A DNA stretch of 64,000 nt. It comes from Fasciolopsis buskii (lineage: Eukaryota > Platyhelminthes > Trematoda > Plagiorchiida > Fasciolidae). Positions 1 through 14,700 of the stretch are shown one piece after another (within the stretch, counting starts at the first letter, position 1; each line of letters opens with the position of its first letter). The notes beneath the pieces were generated by a model. That model worked only from the letters and a program-made list of their open reading frames with translations. It was not told the origin of the DNA and did no database searches. The DNA is taken from contig LUCM01005569.1 in assembly GCA_008360955.1 (NCBI GenBank), forward strand, positions 172,994 through 236,993. The letters run 5' to 3'. A program made the position numbers and the translations under genes.

Positions 1-3000
1 AGATCATCTCTAATGTTCAAAAGTATTATCAAAATGCTCAGGGCTTTGAGTGGTTTTGAAATTTCCACGATTTCCGGAGCTGTACTTTTGGTCACACTAA
101 CGGTGCTGCATGGAACAGCGACGATAAATTCAAGATCTACACAAGAAATTTACAGAGCACAGGAATTTGTAAAAAATGGCCTCGATACTTTGTGGCATAC
201 TGGTTACTGGCGCAGCAAATGACATATCTTCTTCCATTTTTGATCTTATGTTGCTAATTTAAGCCAAAACCACTAACGATGATTTATGTTACTTGTTTCC
301 AAAACAAATATTAACGGTCACCATGGGGTGGCATAACAGTATTACTGGCTTAAGTCCTTGTAATTGAGAAACACAATTTAGGAAACTTGCAAATCGAAGT
401 AATTAACATATAAAACCATCAGTCCTAACAGTTACTAGTTATTTTTGACGAAGAAAAACTTCATTTTTTGTCCTGTCAGCCGAAGGGGAACAAACCACAA
501 AAACTATCTAAAGAAAGTAGTCTTATTCTCGAACAATGCGCCATCAGTTGATCAAACGTTCACTGCGCCTCACTGTAGCAAATTAAATCACAACTTTCAC
601 CTGAAAACCGTGATTTGATTTAGGTGGAAAAAGATCTTCGCATATTTCAATTGCATTAGTAGGCTGATTGGGTTACTGTAAGTGACCCCAGTGTATGATG
701 TTGCGAAGTCATCTAACTGCCCTGTTTGATGACCTAAGGTTTGATATTTAATTCATCCAAATTTACTTTATTCTTTTGCGGGAAGAAGAAAAACTTTTTC
801 CGTTGAGCCAGTCTATGATTATCCTTTTGACCCTCTGAGGTCATTTACGATTATGATGGATACCATATGGCAAACATTCTAGCCTGAAAAAGCTAAGCCA
901 TTCTATTTCGCCGAATGAAACTGCTAAACCTATTCACGCGATTATAAACCTACTAGAATGTGGCTAGGGAGAAAACGATTCATCACTGTGCTAGCCACGG
1001 ATAATTTGTAGTGCACTTAGCCTCACTTTGTGGAACTTTGGAAATATATGCACAATCTTCCTCAGGTATCTTACAATATTATTGTTCTGGTATTATATCT
1101 GAAAAAAGATGAGAGTTATGTTGTACATCGAGTGTGAATTTTCAATTGATTCTATGTCAGTCGACACTGCCTGCGCTCAAAAAACAAGTCGAGCACACGC
1201 AAAATTTCGTTCATTAACCAAAATAATCAACACAAGGGTTATGAACGACTGCTTGGTCTTGGAATCGTGTGGTTGCATTTTCGTCGTGCCTATTTTCCTT
1301 GTCTTCGATAGAAGTCGGCCAAAAGCGCACAATCACCTGCAGCTTCGTTTTCTTGATGTCCACTGAAATAGTGAATGAGCTTGGATGTTTCGTTTGAGTC
1401 TTCCTGCAATATTCTCCCAAATATTTGCTACTATAACAAGGTAAATCCTCTTCTCCTCAGAAGCAGGTGGGAGAAGGAAAAAAATACGTCCTGCAGATTC
1501 ACCGAGACAATAGCTTTGAACGCTACTTGATAGTCTCTTGATTCAGATGACGGAATAATACATATGACAAATGCATTCTTCTCCCAACTGTTTCGAAAAT
1601 CTCATATTCGATGGTGGTGAGTCTAATCATGTCCCTTGGATTCAAGTTTTGAAGCGTAACAAAGGATAGGGACGTCTGCTCCGATTTGGTTTCGCCAATC
1701 GAAAATCAACTCTATCTGTAGTTCACACTAACTCCACTAAAAACTCCGAGCTGAGCAGACAAATAATTATTTATGAATTAAAATCGAGATCTTTCTATTG
1801 GTCTTAAATGATCAAAACTCAGAGGTTGATCCTTCTGGCCCATTTGGTCTAGCGTTTTTCATCTACTTTCTTATGCGATGGTTTTATTCACATTATCGAC
1901 TGAAGCAATCGATGCTGTCACCACAGGTGTTGTTCACTGATGAGAGTATTTCCTAAACCTAATAATAGTCCATTACGCTTGAATTTGTTATTTATGACCG
2001 TCCGTTCATCGAAACTGCTCAATCGGGTAACTAAACACTAGAGTACATCAGGTTGTCAAATACAAAGTTGCTTCCACAGCAGATTTCATAGACGAGAAGC
2101 GGAAATCCCAGCCAGCATAGAGGCTGACGAATGGAACCTATTCGTCAAGGGATATTCTATTGGATACCTATTTGAGGTCTTATAAGCATGGCTTTGTATA
2201 ATATGCATCGCAGAACAAATAGATTGTGTCAGCAATGTGATCATGAAAGACGTTAACATACTTGCAGGAGACTGGTAAATGCAGATGAAAAGCAAAAGCA
2301 GCGGCTCGGTAAAACCATGAATTGTCTTAATTTTCAGTAGAATTGCCCCACATAGACAGTGCTCGTTTAATGTAGCGTGTACAAACCTAATGAAAATTAT
2401 TAAAATAAATGTTTAATACTTTATGGTTATTGTTTGGTCAGCGGTTCTTTGAAACCCTGTTGCATACAGAATCTATGAGCTGGGAAATGAAGTTTTCAAA
2501 ATTAGTGTATGCCCGAACCTAATTGCATAACTGATATTTGGGTGACTGTAACAAGTTAGAGAAGACCAACGTCTTCCGTCCAGTTTGAAATAGTCCATAA
2601 ACTCGGTTAACTGTCAAGAAGACAGGTGGGTTTGACAGCTGTTCAATACCATAATGAGTTCCTCATTGGAAATGCAAAAACATCTGATCGATTTCTCCGT
2701 TTTTTCTTGGATTGCCGTTCATCTTACGAAATTTTACTTTGGTTGCAAACGGTTCATTTCATTTCAGTTATAAATTATTTGTGTCAAAGGTAGGTGAGAA
2801 TCAAACCATTAGGGTTCTTTAGGCATTTATATGTTTGCGGAATCTAACTGCCGGTGATGTTGGCCTCCGGGCAATGAAAACAGAGCGGTTTAGGGTAAAA
2901 ATGCATGCAAGCACCGCGAAAGGGATGCTTGCGAAATTGTCAAGGGACAGTTTATTTTAGCTCGATGAAATACCGTGCACGCTTAATGTATTTTGTAGTG

Positions 3001-5540
3001 GGAAGGTTCCTAATGAATACAAAAATACTTTGCCTATGACACAGGATGAATAGTTGACTGTAAATAATGCTCTTTTCAAAATGTTCTAGTCCATTGGACG
3101 TAGATGCTCAGTTTACCAAGTTTTATGGAGGCTATTCGAAAAAGAATTCGAGTTCATTGGTATTTCGCATAAAATTAAGTCCTTATGCTAGTAACTCGCA
3201 AAACGTCACTTCAGGAAATCGCTGGAAAATACTGATTTGCATCAATGGAATTAAAGCGGATGTTCTCACTGGTCTTTGGAAGGAAATGGACGTCCAAGAT
3301 GAGACCGAAATTCGAAACGCGCAAAAAGGACTTTATATTGCCCCTGTTAAAACAGTCAACCCTAGGATGTTGCTTATTTTATTGGATTGTTTTATTTGTT
3401 GCTCGGTTTCTCAATTCATAACGTGGGCCAAAATTCTTCGAATTCAAAGACAAAGAAAATTGTTTGCCAGTGTAAGTTAGTGGGATAGAAGACTATTTAT
3501 CTTCAAATACCAAAGATGAATTGTCACAGACAACAATATACCTATTTTCATCACTGTTAGGACTCTTGAGCCCTGCCGTAGTTTGAACTGAGTGACCAAG
3601 TAGGAGTTGAAGACGCACTGGGGTTTTTCACTTTATTACATGCCTGATGCATGGGCGTTGTGAAAATCACATGCCTCATTGCCGCCAAGATTTAGTGGAC
3701 GGCGGACAGAAAGCGATCGACAGCTGTGAACTTGGGACCTGGAGGAGCACCGAAGCACATAAGGTCTCACTAAGTTGGATTCATGTCCTACTTCGTGCTC
3801 GATGACATGCAATGTTGGTGATCCCTGATGAGACCGAGTCAGTTGTACCGTGGTGCTGTGGTTTCTCAATGACCAACTGAAATCCGATAATGCAGGGTGA
3901 TAACCTAGCAAAACAGCTGATCCCGTTTGGGTCTCGTTGCAACGATTTCATCGTAACCTAAACGTACAAGAGTTTCACAAACGGATTTGTGCTCACATCG
4001 CCCATTGAGCAGTACGGAAATGTTTTAGTACCACTAATCGATTTTGCCTTGCGATTTGTCCGCTTTCCTCTTTCATACGCAAGTTCATATTTTTTCTTGA
4101 CAAAAAGATCAGATATGCCGGTATTGCAGCAGAAGCGGGAACAAATGAACGGGTGACAATCCACGTGCCACGGGATTAAACCATCATCTATAGTGCATGT
4201 ATGGTCATTGAAATATCAATTGAGAAACCAATCGGTATGCTGAGGCCTCCTTCAAAGGAGGGCATCATGGTCAAAGTTAAAATGGAAGGAAACGGTCATA
4301 CTAGTAACGCAGGATTTGTTTGAGATACACCTTCCAGAAAAGTGTGGATTGCAAGTTCTAGTGTGCGAAATCAGTTTCATTTGCCCAGGTAGCAAAATTA
4401 TTGAGGTTGTTTTGATTACACGCAGTACCAGTAAATCGTTCGAAAGCTGTTCGTTTAGATGGAATTGTCCAGTTTCTGTGCACGGAAAGCATAACTGCTA
4501 AAGTTTACAGATCTGTACGAAACTCGACGGATATGATTTTGCATGCAAAATTATCATTTCTTATCTGGTCATTCAAACTTGTACCGTAAGACCTGGGAAA
4601 TTGTAGAAACATCTATCTCGGATATCGGTTTGTACCAGGTGAGGACTAAGTGGGTATTTGACTGGACACAAATATATTTCATTCATGCAAAACCGAGCAA
4701 GCAAGAGTGAGGCAAACATAAGAGAGAACAGTGAACAATCACAGACGATCTACTAAATGCAATAACTGAGCTCGGGCGCAAAACATCATTTCGGTTTGTT
4801 ATAAGCCATCCGTTATTCTGCTGTTAGTTCCATGCACATTTCTGAGATGCATGTTTAACAAGCAAGAATATATGTGCAGAAAACAGCACACCAAACTTTT
4901 GCTAAGACTAATGAGCAAATTAGCTGCAAATCAGGTCACACTTAACCAACAGTGCAATTTCCCTATTCTCAACCATTATTTTTGCCTGATATACGTCTAA
5001 GCTTAAGTCGTTAGGGGACTTTTTTTACCTAGCTAGAAAACCTAAACAAAACTTCCAGGACAATAAACCTTTCTACGGGCAACAGATATACAATTTATCG
5101 CAAAATTTAAGGTGAAACTGCATCACAGCACCTTGTGATGGGTGCAGAATTGTGGATGTAAAAAAACAGCGAGGTTAACTGATTCCCACAAGTTCCAGCG
5201 CTAAGCGATTATGAAATCAGATTTCGCTTCCTCGTCAAGAGAAGAGAAGGTTGATTTTGCTACTTGTTTACGTTCAAGTAGGAAATTGCCGTTGCATTCA
5301 CCTTTTTCTTTGATATAATGAGCCCGGGATGGCTCACAGGGAAATCTTTTGTGAGAAATCAAAGCATTTATTTAAATGAAAACATAATTACTATATTTGA
5401 TTCATTTCTGACTTCAACCAGGCACATACTACAGTGCTAGAGAGCACTCGCCATATACATAAGAAACGGTCTGAAATTCCTGATTTGAGGTATTCCTGGG
5501 CTGGAAAGCTAGATAAAAAAGAATACATTACACCTTGTCT
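1..5540. other. No supported gene
   Basis: Only short frames are present. The longest (3067-3480, plus) has 137 codons with a hydrophobic run near its end (MLLILLDCFICCSVSQFITW) and a donor-like CAGT|GTAAGT at 3471, so it could be an exon, but its length is at the chance level. A 69-codon frame at 13-222 has one hydrophobic segment. The rest is unremarkable AT-rich sequence. Confidence 0.5.
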
Positions 5541-5711
5541 CGGCCGGCGGTGGCCAAACGAATAAGGCAGTGGCGTTTGGACGTAAAGGTCGCGGGTCCG
5601 AATCCTCCTACCTCCAGTTAACTTCCCACTTCGTAGCCCTCTGCTGGTCGCGGCCCCCCTCCTGGAAATTGCTGTACATTGTTGTTTCATAAGTAAAAAG
5701 AAGTAAAAGGA
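5541..5711 (+). repeat. tRNA-derived SINE, family A, copy 1
   Basis: The head is tRNA-like. An A-box-like TGGCCAAACGAA lies at 5551-5562 and a B-box-like GGTCCGAATCC at 5595-5605, spaced as in RNA polymerase III genes. A GC-rich body follows, then an A-rich end (CATAAGTAAAAAG). The whole unit aligns with 20911-21070, including the body (CTTCCCACTT.. versus AATTCTCCACTT..) and the 3' part (TGTACATTGTTGTTT versus TGTACACTGATGTTT). It is much richer in GC than its flanks. Confidence 0.8.
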
Positions 5712-8700
5712 AGGGGATAAAAGCTTTTCAATTTAAGTTCTAGAAACAACTCCCCACTTTGCATAACTCTGCCCTTTCCATTTTATTGTCGAATGTCTGG
5801 CATCACCCAATTCAAATTTTCAGTTATTTGGCTTCAAAGTACCTGCAAATCCCGATTATTTCCAAAATGAAGAGGATGCCCATAAAGACGAGACGGTAGC
5901 AATTGACACAAAGTTTTATAATTCTGTACCCAAATTTATGCACAGAGGACAAATTCATTCGCACCGCAACGTGTGCCTAAACTGGAACAGATCGGTGTCC
6001 GGCCCCAATGTCTTTATTTACAGGGTCACATTTCTTGGAGAATGTGTTAACAGGTTTCATAGTCTGCGAAATGGTCGTCGCAAATAGAAGTTAACCGTGA
6101 CTATCCACTGCAGTTAAGTATAACCTTGCAGCCACCTCGTCCAGATGAATAATTACAAGATGAAGCATGTCATTTCAGCTGACAGTGCATCGCGCACATT
6201 CTTTATCCATTTTTGTATGCTTCCATTGGTTCACTTGATGCCGATTGTTTGATGCTTTGGGGGAAGATGCTTGCAAAACTGAACTTATTTCGGTGGTCTA
6301 ATTAGTATAAGGACCGAGATGTTATAATACTAAGAAGTATGGTTGCTGAAGAGAATGACAGCTGATTATCATCACACGCAGCTGGAACGTCAACCTGTGG
6401 TGAGGATATGATGCGTATAGCTCCCAATGAGCCCATTTGTAGCCTGTTGCTGGCTAGCAAAAGTCAAGCGGCAGGTCACTAAGAAAGGTCAATCCAGCGC
6501 AACAGATCCTTGAACACTGAAATGTGATCGGTCATAAGGACCCATCAAAATGCGACTGAAATCAGTCGTGTGCAATTCAATACGATCAATTGTTTTTCCC
6601 TTTGTTTTATGGTTGTGTAAGTCCACTTACGAACAAATAACAGAATCCGGCGAAAGAAAATCGTCTTCTGTGAGGTCGTGTCCATAAACTCAGCCCTTAA
6701 ACACTTTCAGATGGGTATTGGACAATCTTTCCCTTGCATCTATTTGTTTGGAAATCAGTATATCGTTAATCTGTGAGTGAAGTTAGTCGGCGAGATGTTT
6801 TCAAGAGGAATCTCTTGTCCATTTGTGAAATGAAAATTATTCGTGGATGGTATCCAACACTAGTATTTATATTGTTGTTGGAATTTGGTTAGATTTTAGA
6901 GAGTGGGAAAAATGAGTTTCGAATCGCAAGCGTAAAAACGTGTAACCACGTGTTGTATGGGCGCAGAAAATACTAAACACATAACTGAGCGTGCTACCGT
7001 AAAAAATCTTCAGTTGTTTCTCTTTAAGAAAGTATTATCAGTCGTTTAATGCTTATTCGATGCACAAGAATTCTGAGATCAATTTGGTTTATTCTGTCAA
7101 CCAGTTGACGAGTTTTTTCAGCCCTAGAAGCATTTGAGGAGCCTTCAGGTCCCCCACCATGAAGCCGTTCGGAGATCCATTGGTTCCATATTTTACTGAT
7201 CGGCCACTGATGTTTGCGGATTCTAAGAACACCTGATCAGCTGCTTTTGTATTTTCATTGCACCACATTATGATAATAGGTGGGATAAAAATGAACAAAA
7301 ATGTCAACCTTTTATGGTTCGAATAAATAAAGGATTTCCAATGTAAAACACAATAATGTGCAGCACGCTGTAGAATGAGCGGAAATTTTGCGAATTTCCT
7401 GATGTAGGAGAATTCTCAAGGAATACTTTGAACGAGATTGGCTAGCACATAAAAGATTAGTCACAAGGGAGCTTCAAAATGACACTGTTCACATTTTCAA
7501 ATCTTCCGGTGGGTTGACTCAAAAAAGCCAACGACAGATGACTCAAAAAATAAACGGATTGTTGGTTTGACGTATCCTACTTGCAGCTAGTCAGGTCTAT
7601 TTGTACCAGTCATGTGTTTCAATATTTGTGAGGCATTCGTTATTTATGTTTAATTCAGCCGTGATATTTTACAATGTTATGACATCATCTCCCAAAGCTA
7701 ATACGGAGCTCGCATCCAAAGATGTAGTTTCCTATCCAACGTATCCCCATTTCCTGTCTGGCAACCGGTCTATTGAAGTCATCTATGTTGGATTAGTTTT
7801 GATTTTACTTCCCGTAGAGTACATTGCTGGACTAAGAAGCTCATTTCTGGAAATTAGGGTCATTGTAAGTGTATGAAAGTGTCATAGCAACGTTAGTAGG
7901 AGAAAACGTAATAATCTAACTCTTCCTCTACTCGTTTACAAAGATGCATGAAAATGGTCACTTCAGTCCCACAGGCATCTTTAGACGAACCTTTTAATCA
8001 GCTAGCTAGTTTAATGATCAACTATTAGAGGTGAATACTAACAGAGTGTTTCGACTTGTGCGTTGCTTACTGAATTCCAGTGAATGAAGACCATGTATTT
8101 AAAGTTCGATGAGAACTGCGACGAAACTCGCATGAACCGGATAAACTCGGAACCAAGATTATGAGGGGCTGAAATTCCGAGCCCAACCAAACGAGTTTCG
8201 ATGTGCGCCATTAATTCCTTTAGAATTGTTTCTATGAGACACGATGTTTGTTCACCTTCATTTTCAAAGCAGGTCACCACTGATTTCTGTACCTTGGAAT
8301 CAAAGGTCATTAACACGGAAAACGTCAGTGATTCACTAATGTAAGTCAACATGACAATGACAGTGGTGGTGAATACCACAATTTAAGGTTTATGAGTATT
8401 TGTTATCGAGCAAATAAATTCTGAATGTTCAAGGTCAAAAGCAAAGTTCCGTTTGCGGACTGTAAAAGTGACTTTACATAATTATATTTCTCGTATAATG
8501 CGGATGTAAAAGGTGTATTAGCAGTTCCCAAGAAGATGAAAGTATACTCAAACTGCTTTTTGTTTTAGAGTTTGATTATAGACGTGTCACAAAGCTTTTT
8601 GTCTTCTACTGTAAAACAACATTGACAAAACACAAGGCGAGAAAATGTGTAATATGAAATAATGAAGTAATTAAGTGTGGTTCCACCTGATAACATAATA

Positions 8701-11700
8701 CATATTATAATCGAAAAAACAAATTAACAAAGACCGTACAGTGGGGAGCAATTTCCCTAACCAGTCGATTCACTTATTATGTTGCAGAAAGTATCCGAAA
8801 AATAATGTAAACTACAATGTCCATTGTGGTTGTATACACTGCGAGCACCAATTCGTGGACCAGCAAGATAGACAGCAGGTAATCCCTGAACGTCAAAATA
8901 TCACGTGGATGAATATCAGCCTAATTGCCGTTCATTCGTTCTAGTAGGCCAGAAGTACTTGCATCGGTTAGCCATCTCTGAAAAGTAGCAGTGACCAGGT
9001 GAGCTGACATATGAAGTTCAGTAATTAGTGCTTTCTAATTACACGGGTAACGTGAGCCATAACATTTGGGTGCCGTCGACAAATAACCGTCGCAGTTGGA
9101 AATGGCTAAACATTAGCATAGCTCAAATGAATCGCCTTGCTGGGATTCGGTAACCCATTATTGGCTACAAATCAAAACGCATGTGACAACACCGGCAGTA
9201 TTCCAAAAAAATGTAGGTAGCTCAATATTGTGTTGTATAAAAATGGCCGAAATAAATGGTGAACAAGGGGTATTAAACTGGTAGGTGTAATTCATACAAA
9301 CACTTTAAAAAAAGATATTTGAACATATGACAGAACAATTTGATTGGCTATCATGGCTTAGATTTAAACTTTCCTTGTCCGGTGAATGGGTGTCATGGCC
9401 TTGCCTTTTTAATAAGCATGCATTTTCAAGGACCCTGAAAACGAGTTTAAAGTCTACTACTTGTGGATGAAATAATTTTTGAAAGTGAAAATGTCTCGTA
9501 AATCAAAATTCAATCCCCAGTCGGCCAAATTAGTGGAAAAATCAGATGCACTGTTTGCCGATCAGCAATTTGCTCTCTAACCATTGTTCTCTCAGAACTG
9601 TTTGAGTAATCGATTGAGTTCACACGAATACTCGAAAATCTTGTGCGTTTTTGCATCCGAACGGCACAAACGGTGGTTAATCAGAGTCACTTTATACAGT
9701 TAAAAATAGAAGTAGGGAAAATATATGAACTTTGTTTGATATAAGAAGTGGAGTTCATTTGTTTAATTTAAAAGGCAAAACTTGTTCGTGTTTGGATCTG
9801 TCGATCTTGCTTTGTCATTTCTGCATTGAATTAACTCCAAACGATATCCTTTGAGCAGAGACGCTAACCTACCATAGTATTGTGACTCTTTGTGACTGCC
9901 GGCCTATAAGTGAGCATGACAGTCGAATCTCACAGAACCAATAGCTTCCAAATGTTTGACATACTTCAAAGAACTGTTTTCAGAGCTTTTGAACAGTTTA
10001 CATTTTTTCAACATCCAGGTCATTTGTTCCTGTCTTTTGACTTGGGTTTGGTCATCACAAGTCTTCCTGTGTAAGAAAAAGAGATATCATATTTGTCTAC
10101 CGGCGAGACAGCCAAAAGAATAATAGTGCTTTGCATAAACCGTATGCCATTCGTTTCAAAGGGAGACCTATGAATATAGTTTGATGGCATCCCGATGAAG
10201 ATCGGTCTGATCAAGTTATAGTGTATATTCGAATAACCGTAAATTAATATCTTTTTGTAGGCTTGAACCGCATACCCGGTGTTTTTATGACAAAGTGTAC
10301 GTCATTGTGATTAAGCAACCCTTATCGCAAGGGATTGCTGATGACCGTGACAACTGCCTTCATTATATTTGTCACTCTTGAGTATGACGCGGTTAACCGG
10401 TTTCATTTTCAAGACATCAATCTCGGATGTTGGACGGAAGAACCAATATCAGAAATCTTTTACTAAAAGTCTGCTTGAAATGGATGATTATACAGTGGCC
10501 ATCGAATGCACAGCATTCACTGTGACAAACCAAATCTATCATAGTGACATATTTAGTCTGAAAGTAAGTAGTATCAGGTACCTTTCAAACCCAAAGGATA
10601 ACAAAAGAAATAAATTTATTGTGAGGCACTGAACTGAACTACTCGGGAAATGGCCTTTGTTAAATTTTTAAAGTCAACGCAAGCGCATTGTAAAATCACG
10701 ACTCTACAGATTATTGGAACAAACAAATTTCGGCAGACTACTGAGGCTCAACCAGAAAGGAAGAATAATGTTTATCAAAACGAACTCAGTCTGCATCTAC
10801 TTATTTGTGTTATGGTAGCAAATACATCAGGTGTGAATGGGTGTGCCTGGATGCTCCGCAGGTGTACCAAACCATCGGTACCTTAAAGGCGAAAACATCG
10901 ACATTTCCTCCACGGCAGTATGGTTAATAAACCTGATTGCAGTCAGTGTTTTATTCGACAGGATGTCCAGCGATTATATCAGCTTGCCGAATCATCAGTA
11001 AGTACAAGTTTCGATCCGATTTGACAGACCTTTAATTTGCGCAACCCTTTTTACCTTATCATTGTGAACCGACAGAGGCTCGTTTCAACTGACATTTTTG
11101 GCCCTCTCGCATTGTCCGCTTCTATTTGTCTGCCTTTAAGGTCAGGTAGCTACGTGAACATGAAACAATTAAATTTCAAATAACTTGCATGAATGTCTTT
11201 CTATTTTTGCCGTCTTCTCAAATTTAAGAAACTGCGGAATATCAGAAATGAAAGATAAACGCTGCAAATGAAAGAGATCCTGCATGGACTCGACGGCTAG
11301 TGCAAAGCAAGATTCAGGCTGTCATTTGACCAAGCAAATTGTAACAAATTTAAAGGAATGTGAAAAATTATCCTAGATATGCAAAGCCTACAGTGTTCCA
11401 TTATAAACTCAAAACAACATTGCTAATGAATGGAGTAAAACGTAGGAAGATGGAACTAAAATTAGTTGGTGGTACTTTCAAACCACGCCGAGATTTTTTC
11501 CCAAGTGACTGTTTTTGCTGTCCGTCGATTTCGAATATTGCCAAGTATTGCCCCTCTGGTTCACCGTCTTGGCACCCGGGTTAGCTGAAAATAGTCTATG
11601 GATGGCAAAGGTTTCAACACCGGTCATGACCCAGCCACCTATCGCAAACGATCGATGCCACCGAATATGAGGTCACCACCATAGAATGGTGTCTAAGCTC

Positions 11701-14700
11701 AACTCTGTGTTGCATTATCTGAAATAAACAATGTGTTGTAATATTAGGAGATGCAACAAATTGCGTGATGGTTTGCGATAATCATGAACTAAGATATCCA
11801 ACCGCTAAATAAGAAGAGACTCAATGTGAAATGCTCCTTTTTGGCAGTCGGGAACGGTATGAAACGAAGCAAAGTCGATAATTTGTTAGACAAATTGAAA
11901 AATAGATGCAAGCGAATATAAATACCAGACTCGAATCCCTCGTTCATGATTTGCGCGATACCCAGCTTTGGTGCAACTGTTTTGTTGTACTTCGGGGTTG
12001 GTATGCGTACGACAAGTAGGTGAAGCAAAAACGGCACTTTAAATATGTCGGTCTGTGAACAAGAAGTCGGTGAAACAACTGTCCGCTGCTTGACGTGGAT
12101 ATCGATGACGCAGGGTCCTTGACCCGCATAATCTCCAGACGATTCCATTGTTTTAGTCCTCTAGGAATATGATTGCCGTTGGCTCCCAATAATTTCACCA
12201 GCGGCACCACTGAGTTTCCTAAGGTGCCTGAGTTATGTTTTGACTGAATTGTAAAGAACCGTTTTGAAGCTCATAAATGAACAGGACATTTTTTGATCAT
12301 AAGCACAAATTTGTAATCATTTTGGCCCCGCGAGTGAGAGTGAGGCTGATAAACTACGGCATTAGTGAAATTAATGTCTGCATAGCCATGAAATCGTGCG
12401 TACAGAAAGCTTGAACTAATCATCTCCAATGAAATCTAAAGACGCAGAGAGTAATTAACTAACGAATCAGTATGTAATTTAAACAATGTCGAGAATTTTC
12501 GCCTTTCAGTTATGAAGAGTTTCTGATCAATTAAAAAAAAGATTTTTGGTTATTTGTTTATAAAATGATCTTGTCGGAAGAAAATTACACTTGGGTAAAT
12601 AGGATTTGTGCAAGTGATGATTCCAGATGGTTTTGTTCAATCGGAACCACTCGAACTTTTTCAACTGACGCGCACGTCAGCCTCATTCGTTTTAGAAACT
12701 GGGATGAATTTACATTTTCGACGTTTGTGCATGTATTCTACTGTGGGAAAAAATAACAGTTGTACTCATTGTCATGATCATGGTACTAAATGGAGCAGTT
12801 TCCGGGAAATACTGGAATGATAAACCTTCAGTCTGTACTCTCGGATTTAAAGACAACACAAAATGACAGTGTAATCTGATGTTAATGGGGTTGCCAAATT
12901 ACTGCTGCGTTTTTGATTATATTCGTACAATGCAGGTCTGCTTATGCATTCGTTGTCGAACTTGTGTAACCGCATGTATCCATCGCATAACAAGCCCGTG
13001 AAAATGAATGCTTTTTTCCCAATGTGTGTGGTCGCTTGAAATGATTGAGTAAGTATGTTCATTGATAACGTCGACCACAGTCGGCTTGCCCGAGAAATGC
13101 CGATATTAAGAGATTGCCAACCACGCAGCAAACGGCTTTAATGGAAATTAGGTCTTATTCGCATTCCAAGCGGACAGGGCGTACACGACTTTGTTCAACG
13201 TACACAACAAAAGTACATAATCGCAGCTGAGAGTAGAAATAAGTAAACAAATACTCACATTAAGTATGAACTATGTGTGACCTCATCTAAAGATAACAAA
13301 AACATCGAGGAAAGATTTAGGCTCAGCTGTTATACTGGACTTGTTTGATACGGCCTCAGGCATTCAGACCATAATTGAGCACGACTAGGAAACCGCAGAG
13401 TAGAAAAATTTCCATTGTTTGTAACATCGTCAAATAAGAAAATTAATAGCATGCTGTCTCATCGCAGCTGCCAGCGCAAAACAACTTCACCAGGTGTAGT
13501 CCATAAGAGAACGCTATAATTTTTAAGTTGTCTGTAGCGTGTTTACCAACATCTGAGCTTTAACAAGTTGTACGCATTCTTGAAGCAAAATGAACATACC
13601 ACACTCCAAAGTCATAGACGAACTTCTGGAGGCCAACGCTTGATGAAGGATGATACTTCAAAAAAATAGTGCTGGGGATGAGATTTATTCTTTTAATTTT
13701 CGGTCGAAAGTATTTCGGACACGTGACATATGCTAAATTACACAAATTCTGGTTTGCTTGTTATTTGGTTTATTTCAGTAAATGTGTGTATTATTGGAGT
13801 TGTTGATCTTCATCATTTTCATCCGGCGCACCTGTAGGTTTGTTCCATTGGAGAACCGATAATTCAGGGGGTTTTCTGCTGTCTTTAGCCAATATCTGTC
13901 CCACCTTGTGATCTAACAAAGAGACAGATAAACATTACCATTCGACCCAGCAGTCGGTAAGAAATACAACCTGAAACCAATAAAATACTTTTTTTCCGTG
14001 TACATCATTACAACCTAGAAAATGTAGCGAGGAATGCGTCAAATTGTGCAAAATATTAGAATGTAAATTCTTTAAAACATTATTTTGATGCAACTTGTGA
14101 TTATACATCAGTCGTTCACTGGTCATAGGTTTCTCTTTCTAAACAGTTGGAATTTTCTTACAAGCAACCTTAAATGAAGGATTCTATCAATCATCTTGCG
14201 CTACGAACGACACGTTTATTGTGTATAAACAGTTGCTGAGTGTAAAAAGAAAACTTTGTAACTCGGAACACCTGAACCCAGTTGACAACAGCCTCTTGCA
14301 ATCAAGAATGAGTTAGCTCAGTTGCTTTTTCTAGTCATAAGGCATTCAGGGATTAAATTATAGGTGGTGCAATGTTGTCACAGGTGCAGTGATAAGTCTG
14401 GCTCCTCAGTAACTCCACAGCCGTGCCAACTAGCTATCGGATTTGAAACGAGAGACCACGATTTTGAGGTGCCTTGCAGAAACCAAAAATAAAATAAGGG
14501 AACAACGAAAACTTGAGGCAATTCATCTTGCACTTTCGATCACAGCAGTGAACTTAAGTAATGATGTGAACAATCCAGGCATTTAAGTCCATAGTATGAA
14601 GAAAAATTATGGCGCAATAGAAAACAATACATGTTCAAGCAAACATGTTTTTGTAATTCATCATGCGCCTTCATTGTAACGTTTAGGACTTTAAAAATGA

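Noticed and set aside
3067..3480. 137-codon plus-strand frame ending at a donor-like site
   Set aside because: Length near the chance level. A donor alone is weak and I found no partner exon.
5391..5690. 99-codon frame over the first SINE
   Set aside because: Open because of the GC-rich SINE body; not a gene.
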